Source: Thermothielavioides terrestris NRRL 8126
Taxonomy: Eukaryota; Ascomycota; Sordariomycetes; Sordariales; Chaetomiaceae
DNA: 64,000 nucleotides
Direction of reading: 5' to 3'
Assembly: GCF_000226115.1 (NCBI RefSeq)
Contig: NC_016458.1
Span: forward strand, 8,413,501-8,477,500
Below the pieces are notes generated by a model that saw only the letters and a program-made list of their open reading frames with translations, was not told where the DNA came from and did no database searches. The number at the start of each line of letters is the position of its first letter. The stretch's first letter is position 1. The position numbers and the translations under genes were made by a program. Shown one piece after another: positions 23,725 to 36,077 of the stretch.

Positions 23725-23900
23725 TAAACCACTAAGAAGTCGTCGATATAAAAGATAAGGATTATCTTCTTCTTAGGGTCGAGGAATAGGCAAGGTTCTT
23801 CTACGAAAGGTTGTAAGCTAAGCTCTTTGAGAATATTGTAGAACTTATTGTACTATAAGAGCAACAAGTCCTTTAGCCTATAGAGAGCCTTCAAGAGCTC
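23725..23900 (-). pseudogene. Reverse transcriptase relic (copia pol)
   Basis: On the minus strand 23728-23766 reads ILIFYIDDFLVV, the catalytic YxDD box of copia reverse transcriptases. 23851-23900 reads LLKALYRLKDLLLL-stop-YNK, matching the upstream copia motif KALYGLKxxPxxW with the Trp codon turned into TAG. This fixes strand, superfamily and the RIP-type damage. Confidence 0.9.
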
Positions 23901-26900
23901 TATGTAGATCCCTAGTTTCTTAAATCCGTCTAGAAGCTTATAAGTCACCTGCTCTACGTCTAGCCTCCTTATATTTAGGAACACCTACTTGATATTGAAC
24001 TGCTTTACTTCGAGGTCGAAATATACTACGAGCGCTATAACGGTACAAAAAGAGCGTATAGCAAAGGTAGCCGTATATATATTCACGATATTGGTAATGT
24101 CTTACAAATCGCCTTATATATAGATATACGCCTTACACTTCTTGAGGTTACTATCCTTGTCGAGCTTATAGTCGAACACCTATTTTAGGGGTAGAAGCTA
24201 CGTTTTCGTATACTCTCGCTTAATCTCTCGCTATATTCCCTTGCTCGTCAGATTATAGATCTCCTTATATATAGCCGCCTTGAACTCCTTCCTATACTCG
24301 TAGTTCTCTAAGTCTCTCTAGCTTTTTGGGAGAGGGGGGAGCTTGGTATTATAACGTATCGTTGGCATCTAGCTAGCAATAGTAGTAAATACTATATATA
24401 GGGTTTGGAACGACTTTAGGAAGAGCGTCTCAATACCCTCCTAAGACGTAGAGAAGAGCGTCTCGTTGCTATTGTAGGCTTCTTAGAGAGTAAGATCTAA
24501 GTGATTAGTCTAAAACCTTAACCCTAGGTTCTCCTATATTTTCAACGACCTAATAAAGAAAATGTATATATACTCTAAAGCTATACTTAGAGCTATATTT
24601 TTATATACTTTTATAGAAGGCTTCTGAATTTATATACTCCTTTTTATAGATATAAGAGGCTCCTTAGGTTTATATCGTGGTTTTAGTACGTTTGGTCCTA
24701 GTTCACTGGTCGAAGGTTACGTTTATAGAGCTTTATACCCTATAGGCTAAGCTTCCTACTCCGCTATATATTCTACTATATTGTAGAATATATCCTCTTC
24801 CTTACTTTATAGAGCTAGGGGCTCTATAGGCAAAGATACCTTGTAGTCGCTTTATAGAGCTAGGTACTCTATAGGCGGAGAAGCCTTATATTTGCTCCTA
24901 GGGGCGGCGCCTCGTAGGACGGCCATTGCTAGCCCAAGGTCCCTAGATACTCCACTAGTCTCTAGAAGAACATTAGAATCATCGACTAGACCTCTATTTC
25001 TATTATTACTTCCATTTATAAGCTCTTTCTATAGCTAAGCCTATAGTTCTAGTGATATTTTAGGGGTTAAGAGTCTACTCTACGCCTATACTTCCCCTAC
25101 CCCTAAGTCTTAACTTAGTAGTATACTCTTATGTTTAGGAACTATAATAGTAATAGACTCTAGCGTTGGTCCTCTATACTTAAGTTCGTAGAGCGTTCGA
25201 AGAATCGACCTAGTGTCCTAGGTCTCTTTAACCCCCTCGTCTAGGTGCTCTACTATATCCTTGACAATAGTAACTTTATAAACTAGAAGCTCTTCCTTAC
25301 TTAGACGGTAAAAGGTCCTTTCGTTGAACGTTATATTCCTTATTACAATGACCTTATCGAGCTTAGGCACCTAGATATAGTAAATGTTAGATACTCTATA
25401 CCTAACTAGGTACCCAATTCGCCTATATAGTCGTACTTTGAATTCTCTCTTCTAATGCTTAGCCTTATACTCTTTATCTAAGGGGTATACTCTATAGCTA
25501 TATATGAAGATCCTAGACTAGTTGGAACGTAGATCTGCTATTAACGCTTAGTAGAAGGTTAGTTCCTATTAGCGAAAGTAGTTCTTGAACTAGGAGTAGA
25601 GTACTTCGTTGGGACTCTAAAGACTATAAGTATAGCTAGGCGAGATGGTATATAAGAAGGCCACTACCTTTATACCCTTTAGCTAGAGCTTTGTAGATAG
25701 GTTTACATTAGTAAGTATCTTTATACTCTTTAGCTATAAGACTTGTCCTATATGCTCTAACGCTCTATTTGGCTATAGTATATATGTTGGCGTAAGCTCT
25801 AAGTCGATGTCTTCGTTATATACCTAGAGCTAGTAAGTTGTTGGTTAGCGATCTTCCAGTGCGATAACTCCTATATCGTTGTCCTAACGGATCTTATAGA
25901 CATTGAGTCCCTACTACCGTTTGACCTAGCGTTCGAAAGCTCTAATAGTGTTAAAGAGCTCGGTTTAACCTTTGTTAAAGAGTATAAAAGCCTAGATCCG
26001 TCCATTGAATTCGTCCTTAATCGCGAGGAGATACTAAGATCTATTAAACCTAAGAAGGAATAAGAAGAGGTCCTAAGAGATACGCTAGAATAGCTATAAA
26101 GCGCGATGCTCTATTTTATAAAGCGTATTGTACTCCCTAGCGTATAATAGAGCGTATACCTTATATTCAATCGTCGGTGTTCTTTGGATCTTAACGTTCT
26201 TCGTGCTCTATACTAATGCCTAAAGAGCTCTCTAACCTAGATGTCTAGATCTCTTATACCAAAGCTCCTTAGTATCTTCTCTCTCTTAAGGTATATATAA
26301 TGTATACGACCTCGCATTATCCTTATAAATAACTATATTCACTATTACCAAGCCTATAAAGCTCTATAAAGGTTAGAGAGTATAAAAGTAAAAGGAAAGG
26401 TTCTTCGATTCGAGGAAAACCACATTGAACTTATAAACCAACTACTTAACCTTTATACTCTTCTTAAGCGTTCTATACTATAGAGAGCAGTCTAGACCTA
26501 AATACTAGATACTAGCTATATATAGAGCGGTCTCCAATATAATGTTGGTATAAAAGCCCTCTACTATAGCGACGTTCTTCAAGTGGAGGTCTATAGTTCC
26601 TTTCCCCTACTCTCTATCTAATACTCCTTTTATAATACACTCTCCTCTTCCTAAAATAGGAAAAGTAGTAGTATCTACTTCTATATAGTCACCGTCTCCT
26701 AATAATATAAAGGTGCTAGGAACTAGAAGCTTCTTATCGTTGACGATATATAGAGCAGTATAGTTGTCGAGGAGAATGCTCTAAGAGAGCTAGTAGATAA
26801 TAGTAGTTGAGAATATAAATAGGTAGTAAGCTCCCTTGCCTAGGAGGCTTAGGTCGATAACAATGTAGACGATCTTATTAGAAGAAGCTGACCTAGAGTT

Positions 26901-27199
26901 CCTCTACTCTATAGAGCCGAAGCTATACCGCTTTTAAAGGCTCTTCTAAAGGGAATTCTACTTTAGTTCGTTAAAGCGCTCCCTAATCTTAGTAATCCGT
27001 ACTTCTAAAAGCTTATAGCAGCCCTTCTCTACCCTAGTGATTATCGTCTAAAGAAACTAGTACTCTACTAGCTTCTACCTATACTTGCCATTAGCTTTAT
27101 AGGGGTATAAGTAGAGCCTTAAGCTATAAAAGCCTATACTATCTATAGAACTATTGCCTTGAGCTACTCCTAAAGAGGTAAATACACTGTAGCTAAGCC

Positions 27200-28000
27200 C
27201 TTTAGTAGTAGTATTGTCGATCTGAATGCCAAGGCGAACGCCTAGCTCTTTGAGAGTAGGAATCGGGCGCCCCTAGGCCTCGAGTGCCTCGATCTTAGAG
27301 AGCTAGTGACGAGCCTAGTCTAGGGCGATCCAGTGACCGACCGCCTTAATAAGGTGTTTAGATGCTCTAGGTCCAACCACTTCAGGGATGTTGAAGCTCT
27401 TTGTATATAGGTACACCTTGTTCTAAGAGTAGTACCACTTACGTAGATTGACACCTACTCTATATACCTCTTATAGTACCGTTATATATTGTCGAGCGGC
27501 TAAATCTTCAACGAGAGCGTCGATAGGCGTAAGCTGTTTACAGAGCTTACGAATGAGAGCTCGGGGATTGCTGAGTCTAACGTTCGAAATAACGATATAT
27601 ATAGCATTGAGTAGAGGTCGGTAAACAGAGTATATAATCCATTAGAGGATAAATAAACGTAACTTCATCCTACTCTCTTAGATAGCTATAAGTATAAGGT
27701 ATTCCTTATATATAGCTTCGAGCTTAGTAGCAACCTCTTGTTCGGTAGGAGCTAGGGCTTAGCCTATAGGGACACCTAATTCCTTGGCGTACTTCTTACA
27801 AAGCTCTTCGACTGCCTTATCTTCCGAAGGAACTTTCGGTCGCTTATCCTAAGGCTCGTTGGGAGTATCTGGATCGCATTCGTCCTAGATGCCATTGCTC
27901 GTAGCTACGAGCTTAAGCTCTGTGAACCACTTGGTCCAATCTACGCGGGACTAGAACGTAATGGTTGAACTGCTCTCGGTAGTCGTTATATTGAGGTGTA
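27200..28000 (-). pseudogene. Gag relic of the copia element
   Basis: The minus-strand frame near 27.95 kb reads SRVDWTKWFTELKLVATSNG, then DECDPDTPNEP, VPSEDKAVEELCKKYAKELG and TEQEVATKLEAIYKEYLI, interrupted only by TAG/TAA. This is the N-terminal part of a fungal copia Gag, close to the 5' LTR as expected. Confidence 0.75.
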
Positions 28001-28081
28001 GAGCGTGAGAAAAGGAGAGAGAGAGAGAGCTTGCTATAGGTTACTAGCTACGTACAATTATAGAGCGTCCGGGCTTATAAC

Positions 28082-28282
28082 TGACACGCTATAGCGAGCT
28101 ACGAGGTGTAGATGCAACGGTGGGATCGTAGTAGAGCATCGGAATGCAAAGAGAGTATACGTTGTTCTAGTACAAAGGAGAGCTAAAGACTGAACAGAGC
28201 GTGGTATATATATATCCAGGAGTGGGGAAGCCATGGCCAGTGCGCTGTGCCAAGCTCTGAGCCCCTTACCCCTGACGTGACA
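28082..28282 (-). repeat. 5' LTR of the copia element (right copy)
   Basis: 201 bp, 192 of 201 positions identical to the left LTR. It ends only 286 bp before the start codon of the AT-hook gene, so it forms part of that gene's upstream region. Confidence 0.93.
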
Positions 28283-28568
28283 TATGCTGCTACAGTGGGT
28301 AGCTTACGCTCAGTGTAATCCGAGTGTAGCAGTTTAACTTCCCGTCCGGGCATTGCTTCCCCAACCTCGACCATTTTCTTCCAGACTTCTTTCCCCTTCC
28401 ATTGCGTGCCCAGCCGTCGGCCTTCCATCGACCTCCCATCTGCGAACAGCTCAATCAATTTCTTCCGCACACTGCCGCTTGCCAGACAACACCTTCTGGC
28501 CCTCAATCTCGAGCTACCTTGCGTGGCTGGTCCCGCAACCCATTCGCTCTTACGTCATATTCGCGATT

Positions 28569-29596
28569 ATGTCCAGCGAGGCCGACAAAGGTGGGTAAAC
28601 TCCTACTGTAACACACAGCCCACCACCGTCGCCATTCGCCCTTCGCCCTTTGGATGCGCGGTCGCCGGCAAGAGATGCGAACACTGGCATGAAAGGGGCC
28701 TTCATGTCGGCCCTTCCATTCGCTCAGTTGACCTCAGCTAGAAACTGCTGACACAGAGCTCCGCGCGACGGCTAGTCCCTGAACAGCAACAAGCCGCCGG
28801 CCCCCCAGTGTCGGCGGCCACCAGCGTCGCCGAGATCCCAGCTCCTAACCCGCCCGAGAAGCAGGCGACGGATAACTCCAAGGAGGCCGGCGCTGCTGCC
28901 CCGAAGCCGGGTGAAGCCTCGGCTGAAAGTGCACTGGCCGAAAACGCCACGGCGCCGCCCACCAACGGCACCGATGTAAAAGAATCGGGGGCCGCATCGG
29001 AACTCGCGAAGCCGGCCGATGCCGCCGAGTCTGCCGCGGTGCCGACTGCTCCCCCGGCGGTAGAGGCCCAGGCCAACGGCGCCGCCAAGGAAGAAAAAAC
29101 CCCCGAGAAACCCGAGCCCGAGACGGCGGCACAACCCGTAGTCGCTGCTCAACCGCCAGCAACCGACGCCGCCGTTTCAGCCGCCAGCGCCGCGACCGCC
29201 AATGGCGAAGCCCCGACCTCCAAGGGCGGCGCAGACACCGAGAAAGAAGCCCCGGCCGCTGCCCCTGCCCCAACTGCGCCGACAGCAGCCACAGAAGAGG
29301 GCGCCGCAGCGCCGCCGGCCGAAGCAGCCGGCAACAAGCGCAAGGCCGCCGAGGCGCTCGGCCCGGATGCCGCCGACGCGGAAGCTGACGGCGCCCAGAA
29401 TGGCGGCGGCGGCGGCAAGAAAGCCAAGACCTCTGCAGACGCGGCGACAGCGACAGCGGAGACCAACGGGGCCAAGCCCGCCGCCGGCCCACCTGCCAAG
29501 AAAGCTGGTCGGCCGAGGAAGCAGGCCCGGCCTGCTGCTGCGCCGGTGGGCAGGACGGAGAGGAAGACGAGGAGCCAGGGCCCGGTTGAGGTTTGA
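28569..29596 (+). CDS. Ala/Pro/Glu-rich nuclear protein with an AT-hook-like motif
   Basis: Two exons, 28569-28590 and 28776-29596, 280 residues. The short first exon encodes MSSEADK. Only the acceptor GGCTAG at 28770-28775 gives an open join (KVPEQQQAAGPPVSAATS). The protein is low complexity and probably disordered, dominated by Ala, Pro, Glu and Thr, with basic patches NKRKAAEAL (about 192-200) and KKAKTS. The end carries KKAGRPRKQARPAA with the GRPRK core of an AT-hook (about 250-256), suggesting minor-groove binding in AT-rich DNA. There is no folded domain. The first exon and 185-bp intron are less certain than the main exon. Confidence 0.75.
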
Positions 29597-31641
29597 GGTT
29601 TGAGGTATTGAGGTTTGAGGTCTGTCTGGCTGAGGGAGGGCGGGGCGAGGTGGCCTGGCGAGTGGACGGCGAGTGGGAGGTAGGTCAGGACGGTAGGTCG
29701 TGGCTTGCGGTGTTGTTTCTTGGATGATGCCTCTTGGGTAAGGTCACTGCGTGAACTATGCCCAATGCATGGGTTGATGGGGTCAGGGATGGTGACTGGG
29801 ATCTTCAAAATCTTGGGGTTTCCCTTCCTGTTTCTTTGTGTTGCTTCGTGACTGATATTTCAGGGTCTCCGGCCAGATTTTCTCAAGTTTTTTTCTCAGT
29901 GGTTCTCGAATCCTATCATCAAGGCGTCGCTTCCGCAATCACCTAAAGTCATGGCCAAAAACAGTCTTAACGTCACAATGCCGTGGGCCTTTCCCTTGAG
30001 CAGCAGGGAGTACTCTGTGAAGCCAGTTTGATTGCCGTCTTCTCGGTATACACTATTGTGCAGGCGATGGGTGGTGAGTGGGAGGCCTGCCGCAGCCACG
30101 CGGTCTACCCGCATGACGGCACCTGCGGATTTGGTGAAGGTCTGATAATGTCCCCGTGTCCAGGGTTCTCAAGTTGAAAGGCAGGATTCGTGTCTGGCGG
30201 CCTCTTCTGTAAGGAACACCCGCCCAGCAACCGCCCTGGAAACTCAGCAGCGGAAAGGTCCCGGACGCTGTGATCTGCGGATGAACCTGGCGCAGTCAGA
30301 TCCGTCCCCCGATGTTGCAAACCATAGGTCCCAGCGCCGTGGGAGGGTCAGCAAGCCCGGCCGATCGTCCCAATCCCGGCCTAGTGTAGACCCTAAAATT
30401 CCGTTTCATGCGGCCTCCCTCTTGCGGCCAACGGTCACGGAAGCCGCCTTTGAAGCGCAGGTGATTTCGAAGCCCGAAGTGCACCACGGCCGAGGTGAAC
30501 AAGTCTTTTTCTTTAACATGCTGGTGTGTGTTTATGTGCAGTGTCCACAGTAACGTTGTGGAGTTCCGCTCAGCGTTCATGCAACGTTGTTTTTCCTGCA
30601 TTCCTTCCTGGGGTCAGCTTGCTTCCTGAGCTCGTATCCCCCCCTCGGCTGCCCTACCCTCCACGCCGGAGAGTGGGGCGCCGAACCGGGGCATCGGCTC
30701 GACCGGGGCCAAGTGGCAGCGCGAAAATAGAAACGCTGGGCGCCATTGGATCGCGTGGCCATTGCTGGGTCACACCAGCCCGCATCGGCTCGTCTGACCG
30801 TTTCAGGGGCAGAGTGGCGCCGCCCGGATTGCCGCGGCGGGCCGGGCTGCGGTCGACCTGGACAAAAATTTTGGGAATGTGAAGCAAGAAAAAGGCCCGG
30901 AGAAAAGAGCAAAGGAAGTTTTTTTGGGGAGTTGCTTGTTGGTTGCTTTCCTTGGTACCGGCTTGAAGCGGCATGCTGTGGCTCACCTCACTGGTTCTTG
31001 GCACGGTGCTTAGGCCTGGCTGGACCTTCCAGAACTCGTCCCCTGTCAGGTTGTGTTCCCCTGGCAAAACGTGAGCCAACGTCAACGGCGTACACTAGGA
31101 CTTTTTTACTCTTCACTAAACACCACTCCCTGACCTGCTCACATGAGAGGATTCGGCAACCAGTCGCTCTCCGCCGATTTCTCTCGACGCTCGTTTTCAG
31201 CAGCCACACGACCTATGTGGTCCCTCTGCGATTGACGGGGGTTTCGAACCTTGCCGATCGCATCCCCCCGCTCCTGTCGTTTTCTTGGGACGCATTCACT
31301 CACGACCTTGGCGTTGATCCTCGCCCGTCACAAAGGAATACGTCACTCTTTTGGGCACCATAGCAAACCAGAAGCCTCTATTCAGGCTTTGTTCGAAGCT
31401 GGAGGGTTTCGATTCGCATCGCATTAAAAAACGGCGGGATCATTCACCCTGCGAACGCGCACCGCCCGAGGGGAGCATATCGGACGAACACCCGAGCTTC
31501 GGCATCTCCGGCCGGCGGGAATCATAGAGCTTAGCAACGGCGATCCGGTCTCTCGATCGCTGCTGCCGCGACAAGCTCACGAGTTCCTGGTCGCAACCCT
31601 ATTCTTGATGCCCTTTGTGGGCATCAAAAGCATCAATCGAG
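29597..31641. other. Intergenic region upstream of the CSC1-like gene
   Basis: Two kilobases without a supported gene. It holds the 3' end of the AT-hook gene, with a GAGGTTTGAGGT repetition just after the stop, and the promoter and leader of the CSC1-like gene. Open frames here look non-coding. Confidence 0.55.
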
Positions 31642-34600
31642 ATGGCCATGGATATGTTGCGACGGTTCCTCCCAAGGGACGACATGTTGCGACGGCTCCT
31701 CCCAAGGGACGACGATCCCACTACCGAATTGTTGAAACTACTCGCAGACCCTTTCTCCTCCCAGGTATGTTCTCTGCTTGCCACTCCCCGGTTCAGTAGG
31801 CTTGCGCTAAGGCCTCCCTCTCTAGCTACAACAAAGTTCGTTCTTTGCAGCGTTGGGTTCCTCCCTCGGTATTACCGCCGCCATCGCCATCGCCTTCTCC
31901 TTCCTTCGACCGTACAATAGCGTTGTATATGCGCCGAAGCTCAAACATGCCGACGAGAAACATGCTCCGCCGCCGCTGGGGAAGGGCGTCTTTGCGTGGA
32001 TCTTTCCCCTTTGGACGACCAACGAACAGGATATGGTGAACTTGGTCGGCCTGGATGCCGCTCTCTTCATGCGCTTCACCAGGATGTGCCGCAACATCTT
32101 CATTGTCCTCACGGTACTTGGCTGCAGCATCCTGATCCCCATCAACTATATCAACTTCTCCCCGCCCGATGACACCTGGCTCGCCAGGATTACCCCGCGC
32201 AACGTCTGGGGCGCTCCCCTTTGGGCTACCGTGGTTTTCGCTTGGCTCTTGACCATCATCGTGTGCGGCTTCCTCTGGTGGAACTATAGGAAGGTTCTGC
32301 AGCTGAGGAGGCAGTACATGGAGAGCGAGGAGTACCAGCACGGCCTGCACGCCCGCACGTTGATGGTACGTAGCGCTTTTCATCCCCGCTTGCGCACTTC
32401 TTCCGGTTGAGCTAATGGGGAGCCCAGTTGTATGACATTCCTAAAAACCTCCGCACCGACGAAGGTATTGCGAGGATTATCGACCACGTCGCTCCGAACT
32501 CGTCCTTCTCGAGGACTGCCGTCGCCCGTGACGTCAAGATCCTGCCCGATCTCATCAACCAGCACGACAAGACGGTCCGCAAACTCGAGAAGGTGTTGGC
32601 TATTTATTTGAAGGACCCGCACAATCTCCCAGCGGAGAGGCCCAAGTGTTCTCCGTCCAAGAAGGATCCTTCTTACGGGACCTACCCCAGGGGCCACAAG
32701 GTCGACGCCATCGAATATCTCACCCAGCGCATCAAGGTCCTCGAGCTGGAGATTAAGGACTTCCGGCAGCGGGTGGATAAGAGAGGGTCTATGCCCTACG
32801 GCTTCGCCTCCTTCGCGGATATTGCTGAGGCGCATTCCATCGCCTACGCCTGCCGCAAGAAGAAGCCCTACGGCGCAACGGTCAAGCTCGCCCCGAGGCC
32901 CAACGATATCATCTGGGAAAACATGCCGCTCAGCCCTTCGACCCGCAGCACGAGGCGGCTGTGGAACAACCTCTGGACCGCCGTCCTCACCTTGTTGTGG
33001 ATTGCTCCCAATGCCATGATCGCCATCTTCCTCGTGAACCTGACCAACCTGGGTCACGTCTGGCACGCCTTCCAAGTGTCGTTGACGGCCCACTATACCA
33101 TCTGGTCCATCATTCAGGGTATCGCTTCCCCAGCGCTGATGTCGCTCGTCTACCTCGTTCTGCCCATCATCTTCCGGCGCATGTCCATCAGGGCCGGCGA
33201 CCAGACGAAGACCGGCCGGGAGCGCCACGTCGTTGCCAAGCTCTACGCCTTCTTTGTCGTCAACAATCTCATCGTCGTCTCCGTATTTGGCGCCATATGG
33301 AGTTTCACGGCGAACGTCGTCCAGCAGACTGAAGGAGGCACCGATGCTTGGAAGGCCATCCTCGACGCCAACTTTGGGCTGACCGTCTTCCTTTCGCTCT
33401 GCTCTTTCTCGCCGTTCTGGGTCGCCTGGCTTCTGCAGCGACAGCTGGGTGCCGCGGTCGACCTGGCTCAGCTATGGACGCTGTTATACAGCTTTATCAT
33501 GCGCAAGTTTTTCAGTCCGACCCCTCGCGAGCTGATCGAGCTCACCGCACCGCCCCCATTCGACTATGCGAGTTACTACAACTACTTCCTCTTCTACTCA
33601 ACTGTCGCCCTCTGCTACGCCGCCATCCAGCCACTTGTCCTGCCGGCAGCCGCCCTCTACTTCTGCATTGACGTGGCCCTGAAGAAGTACCTGCTGCTCT
33701 ATATCTTCGTCACCAAGAACGAGAGTGGCGGCATGTTCTGGCGCATCCTCTTCAACCGCATCCTCTTCGGCTCGATCCTCTCTCATCTCATCGTCTTCCT
33801 AGTCGTCTGGGTCCGCGGTGACGCGTCGCATGTGCAGGCCTATGCCGTCGCTCCGCTCCCCTTCCTCATGATCGCCTTCAAGTTCTACTGCACTCGCGCC
33901 TTTGACAACAAGCTGCACTACTACGCCACCCGTTATGACAACCGGTACCAGAGCGAGGCTGGCCTGGACGTAAAGGAGCAGAGCATGCGGAACGATCGGC
34001 TTGCGGCTCGCTTCGGCCACCCTGCCCTCTACAAGGCCCTCATCACGCCGATGGTGCACGCGAAGGCGCAGAATATGCTCGCCAGTGTCTACCAGGGCCG
34101 GTTGAGCGACGGACGCGATGCTGGCCTGGATGACTCGTTGACTGTCAGCGGCTACAGCGACACGTACGTGCTGGACACCATGTCGTCTGGGAAGGCCGGG
34201 AAGACATCGTCTTCCATGCCCGGATTCGAAGTCGTCCCCGAGTCCCGGCTCGATTTCGAGTTTTACAAGAACCGAGACGAGTTTGCGGAGGACCACGGCG
34301 GCGGCGAAATCTTCGGGCGGCCGTCCGACTTGGTGCGGCCGGGCACACCGGGCACAATCGGCAGCGGGGCAGGCTCCGACCATGGCTCGCGGCCCGGCAC
34401 TCCCTTGGGCGGGATGGGCTTCGGCGCCGGCAGGAGGGCCTATCCGGGACAACCCGCCTACTCCACATCCACCTTCGACATGCCCTCGCGCTCCCGCAGC
34501 CCGCTGTACAGCCACGCCAACGAGAGCGGCACCAACCTCGTCGCCCACGCCGCCGGCATGCCCGTCTCGCCCGCGGGCTTCGGGCCTACATCCAGCCCCT

Positions 34601-34941
34601 ATGGCAGGGATGCCAGCTTCGACATCCCAACAGCGTCCGCGTCGGTTCGCGGCTACGGCGGCATCCCGAGCGGTGGCGGCAGCACGCGGGCGCCGGGCAT
34701 GCTGGGCGGCGGGCCCCACGGGTACGGCGGCCTGCCGCAGACGGACGACAGCGACGGCATCCACTCGCCGCCGCTGGGCGGCGCTGGGACGTCGGCGGCC
34801 GCGCAGGATCCGGCGCAGTATGACTACTTCAGGGGCAGCAGCCGCAGGCGGGAGGTCGCCGGGCCGCCCGGGATGGCGACCCGCGGCGGCGGTGTTGGTG
34901 GTGGTGGTAGTAGTAGGGCGGGGATGCGGGGTGGGAATTAG
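31642..34941 (+). CDS. CSC1/OSCA-like calcium-permeable channel (DUF221, RSN1/PHM7 family)
   Basis: Three exons, 31642-31764, 31826-32365 and 32428-34941, 1,058 residues. OSCA/TMEM63/CSC1 proteins are osmo- or mechanosensitive cation channels of the plasma or internal membranes. The early membrane segments are SSLGITAAIAIAFSFLRPYN and, after FAWIFPLWTTNEQDMVNLVG, NIFIVLTVLGCSILIPINYI. A cytosolic loop (LYDIPKNLRTDEGIARIIDH onward) precedes the conserved seven-helix core (ENMPLSPSTRSTRRLWNNLW onward). The long tail after about residue 790 is Gly/Ser/Pro-rich and ends in glycines. The N-terminus carries a 10-residue duplication (MLRRFLPRDD, MLRRLLPRDD). It is convergent with TMA7. Confidence 0.93.
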
Positions 34942-35018
34942 TAGTTCCCTGCTCCGGATGGTTTGGTAGGTCTTTGGGAATTAGTAGTTCCCTGCTCCGA
35001 ATGGCTTGGTTGGTCTCT
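34933..35018. repeat. 43-bp tandem duplication spanning the CSC1-like stop codon
   Basis: 34933-34975 and 34976-35018 are near-identical, each starting GGGAATTAGTAGTTCCC, itself a 5-bp-stem inverted repeat. The first copy contains the TAG stop (34939-34941). Confidence 0.85.
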
Positions 35019-36077
35019 GGTGATGAGATACCAAGGGAAGTGGAGAGCGAATGAAGGGCCGGTGGGAGGTTGGTTCTGAGTCCCAGGGACAGATAATCTG
35101 CTTGTGCAAGACTACCGTGTAGTCAGAGAAAGGAAGCGGGGTGAATGATGCTGGATTCTGGGCCTGGGCTTGTTTACCTAACCACCCTTGCTTGCTTGCT
35201 TGCTTACATGGCATGGTTCGGCGTTGGACGGTGGCGTTTGCATGGTTTTTTTCCTCTTCCCTCTGCCTTTTCCTTTCCCGTTCTTAGTTGTCCCCCATGT
35301 CAAACCTGCACATACACCCGAATGGCTTGCGCGGATGGAAAGAATCTTAAACGGCGGACACGGCTGGCTGGCTCCCTTGCTTCCCTTACAGGAGGAGTCG
35401 CTTACACTACTGTGTGGGATGGCGTGTAGATAGAGGATGGATACCTAAGGTACCTTTGTTGTATGTAGAGAGTATACTTATTGTAATCTGGTTGTGGATC
35501 TGGTTGGGTTGGTAGGTTGCCCTGGTTGCTTACCGCTGGATGAACAGTACACTGTAGAGGTGTCTCTCTTTGTGTATGTTGAGATAGGTACCTTTTGCAT
35601 GTTGAGATGTCTTCGGGCTCTGGATCTGGCCCTGGCTCTGCTTGTGATTAAACGTGGAGTGGAACGGTCGTTGGAACGGCTGCTCGTTACGTTGCCTGCT
35701 GTGTCATTAAGGCTCGGGGAAGTCGGGCTACTGGACTTTGGCTCTGACCTAGCTGTTCAGCCTGTGGTCTTCGAACATAGGGACCGTTTGGATGTGTCTC
35801 GGATGATCTGGCCTGCAAACGCTGTGAACCTATGTAAGGTCCCCCCCTCCGAGTCTTCTCCAGTGCACATGCACCATCCGCGGGCATCCGCAGTGGCATG
35901 AGCAGGTGCAAGTAGCAAATAGTGCTCCAAAGCGCCATTCATATTCTCGTGAGATCGGTCGTGTACCTAGTAAAGATGGCATGCTGCGCTCGCTCCATGC
36001 GCCCCCGGCAGCCCACCAGCCCTGACCCAAGAGGGAAAACCGCAACGAAACGCCTCGCTTCCCGATGCTGGCTACGT
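35019..36077. other. Intergenic region between convergent genes
   Basis: No supported gene. It includes a CTTG microsatellite near 35186-35202 and the 3' regions of the CSC1-like gene and TMA7. Confidence 0.55.

Larger units (their letters stand above)
21323..28282 (-). mobile_element. Ty1/copia LTR retrotransposon, minus strand, inactivated by RIP
   Basis: A 6,960-bp element bounded by two 201-bp LTRs, with target-site copies CATGC (left) and TATGC (right). All coding relics read on the minus strand in copia order. Gag is at about 27.2-28.0 kb (VDWTKWFTELKLVATSNGI). Protease is near 26.74-26.80 kb (SILLDNYTALYIVND). The GAG-pre-integrase motif is near 26.23-26.27 kb (ELWYKRSRHLG). Reverse transcriptase is at about 23.7-24.2 kb. 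Stops are TAG/TAA at expected Trp or Gln codons. A purine-rich tract on the minus strand (AGGGGGTGTG) directly precedes the 3' LTR at 21524-21533. The element cannot encode active protein. Confidence 0.92.
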
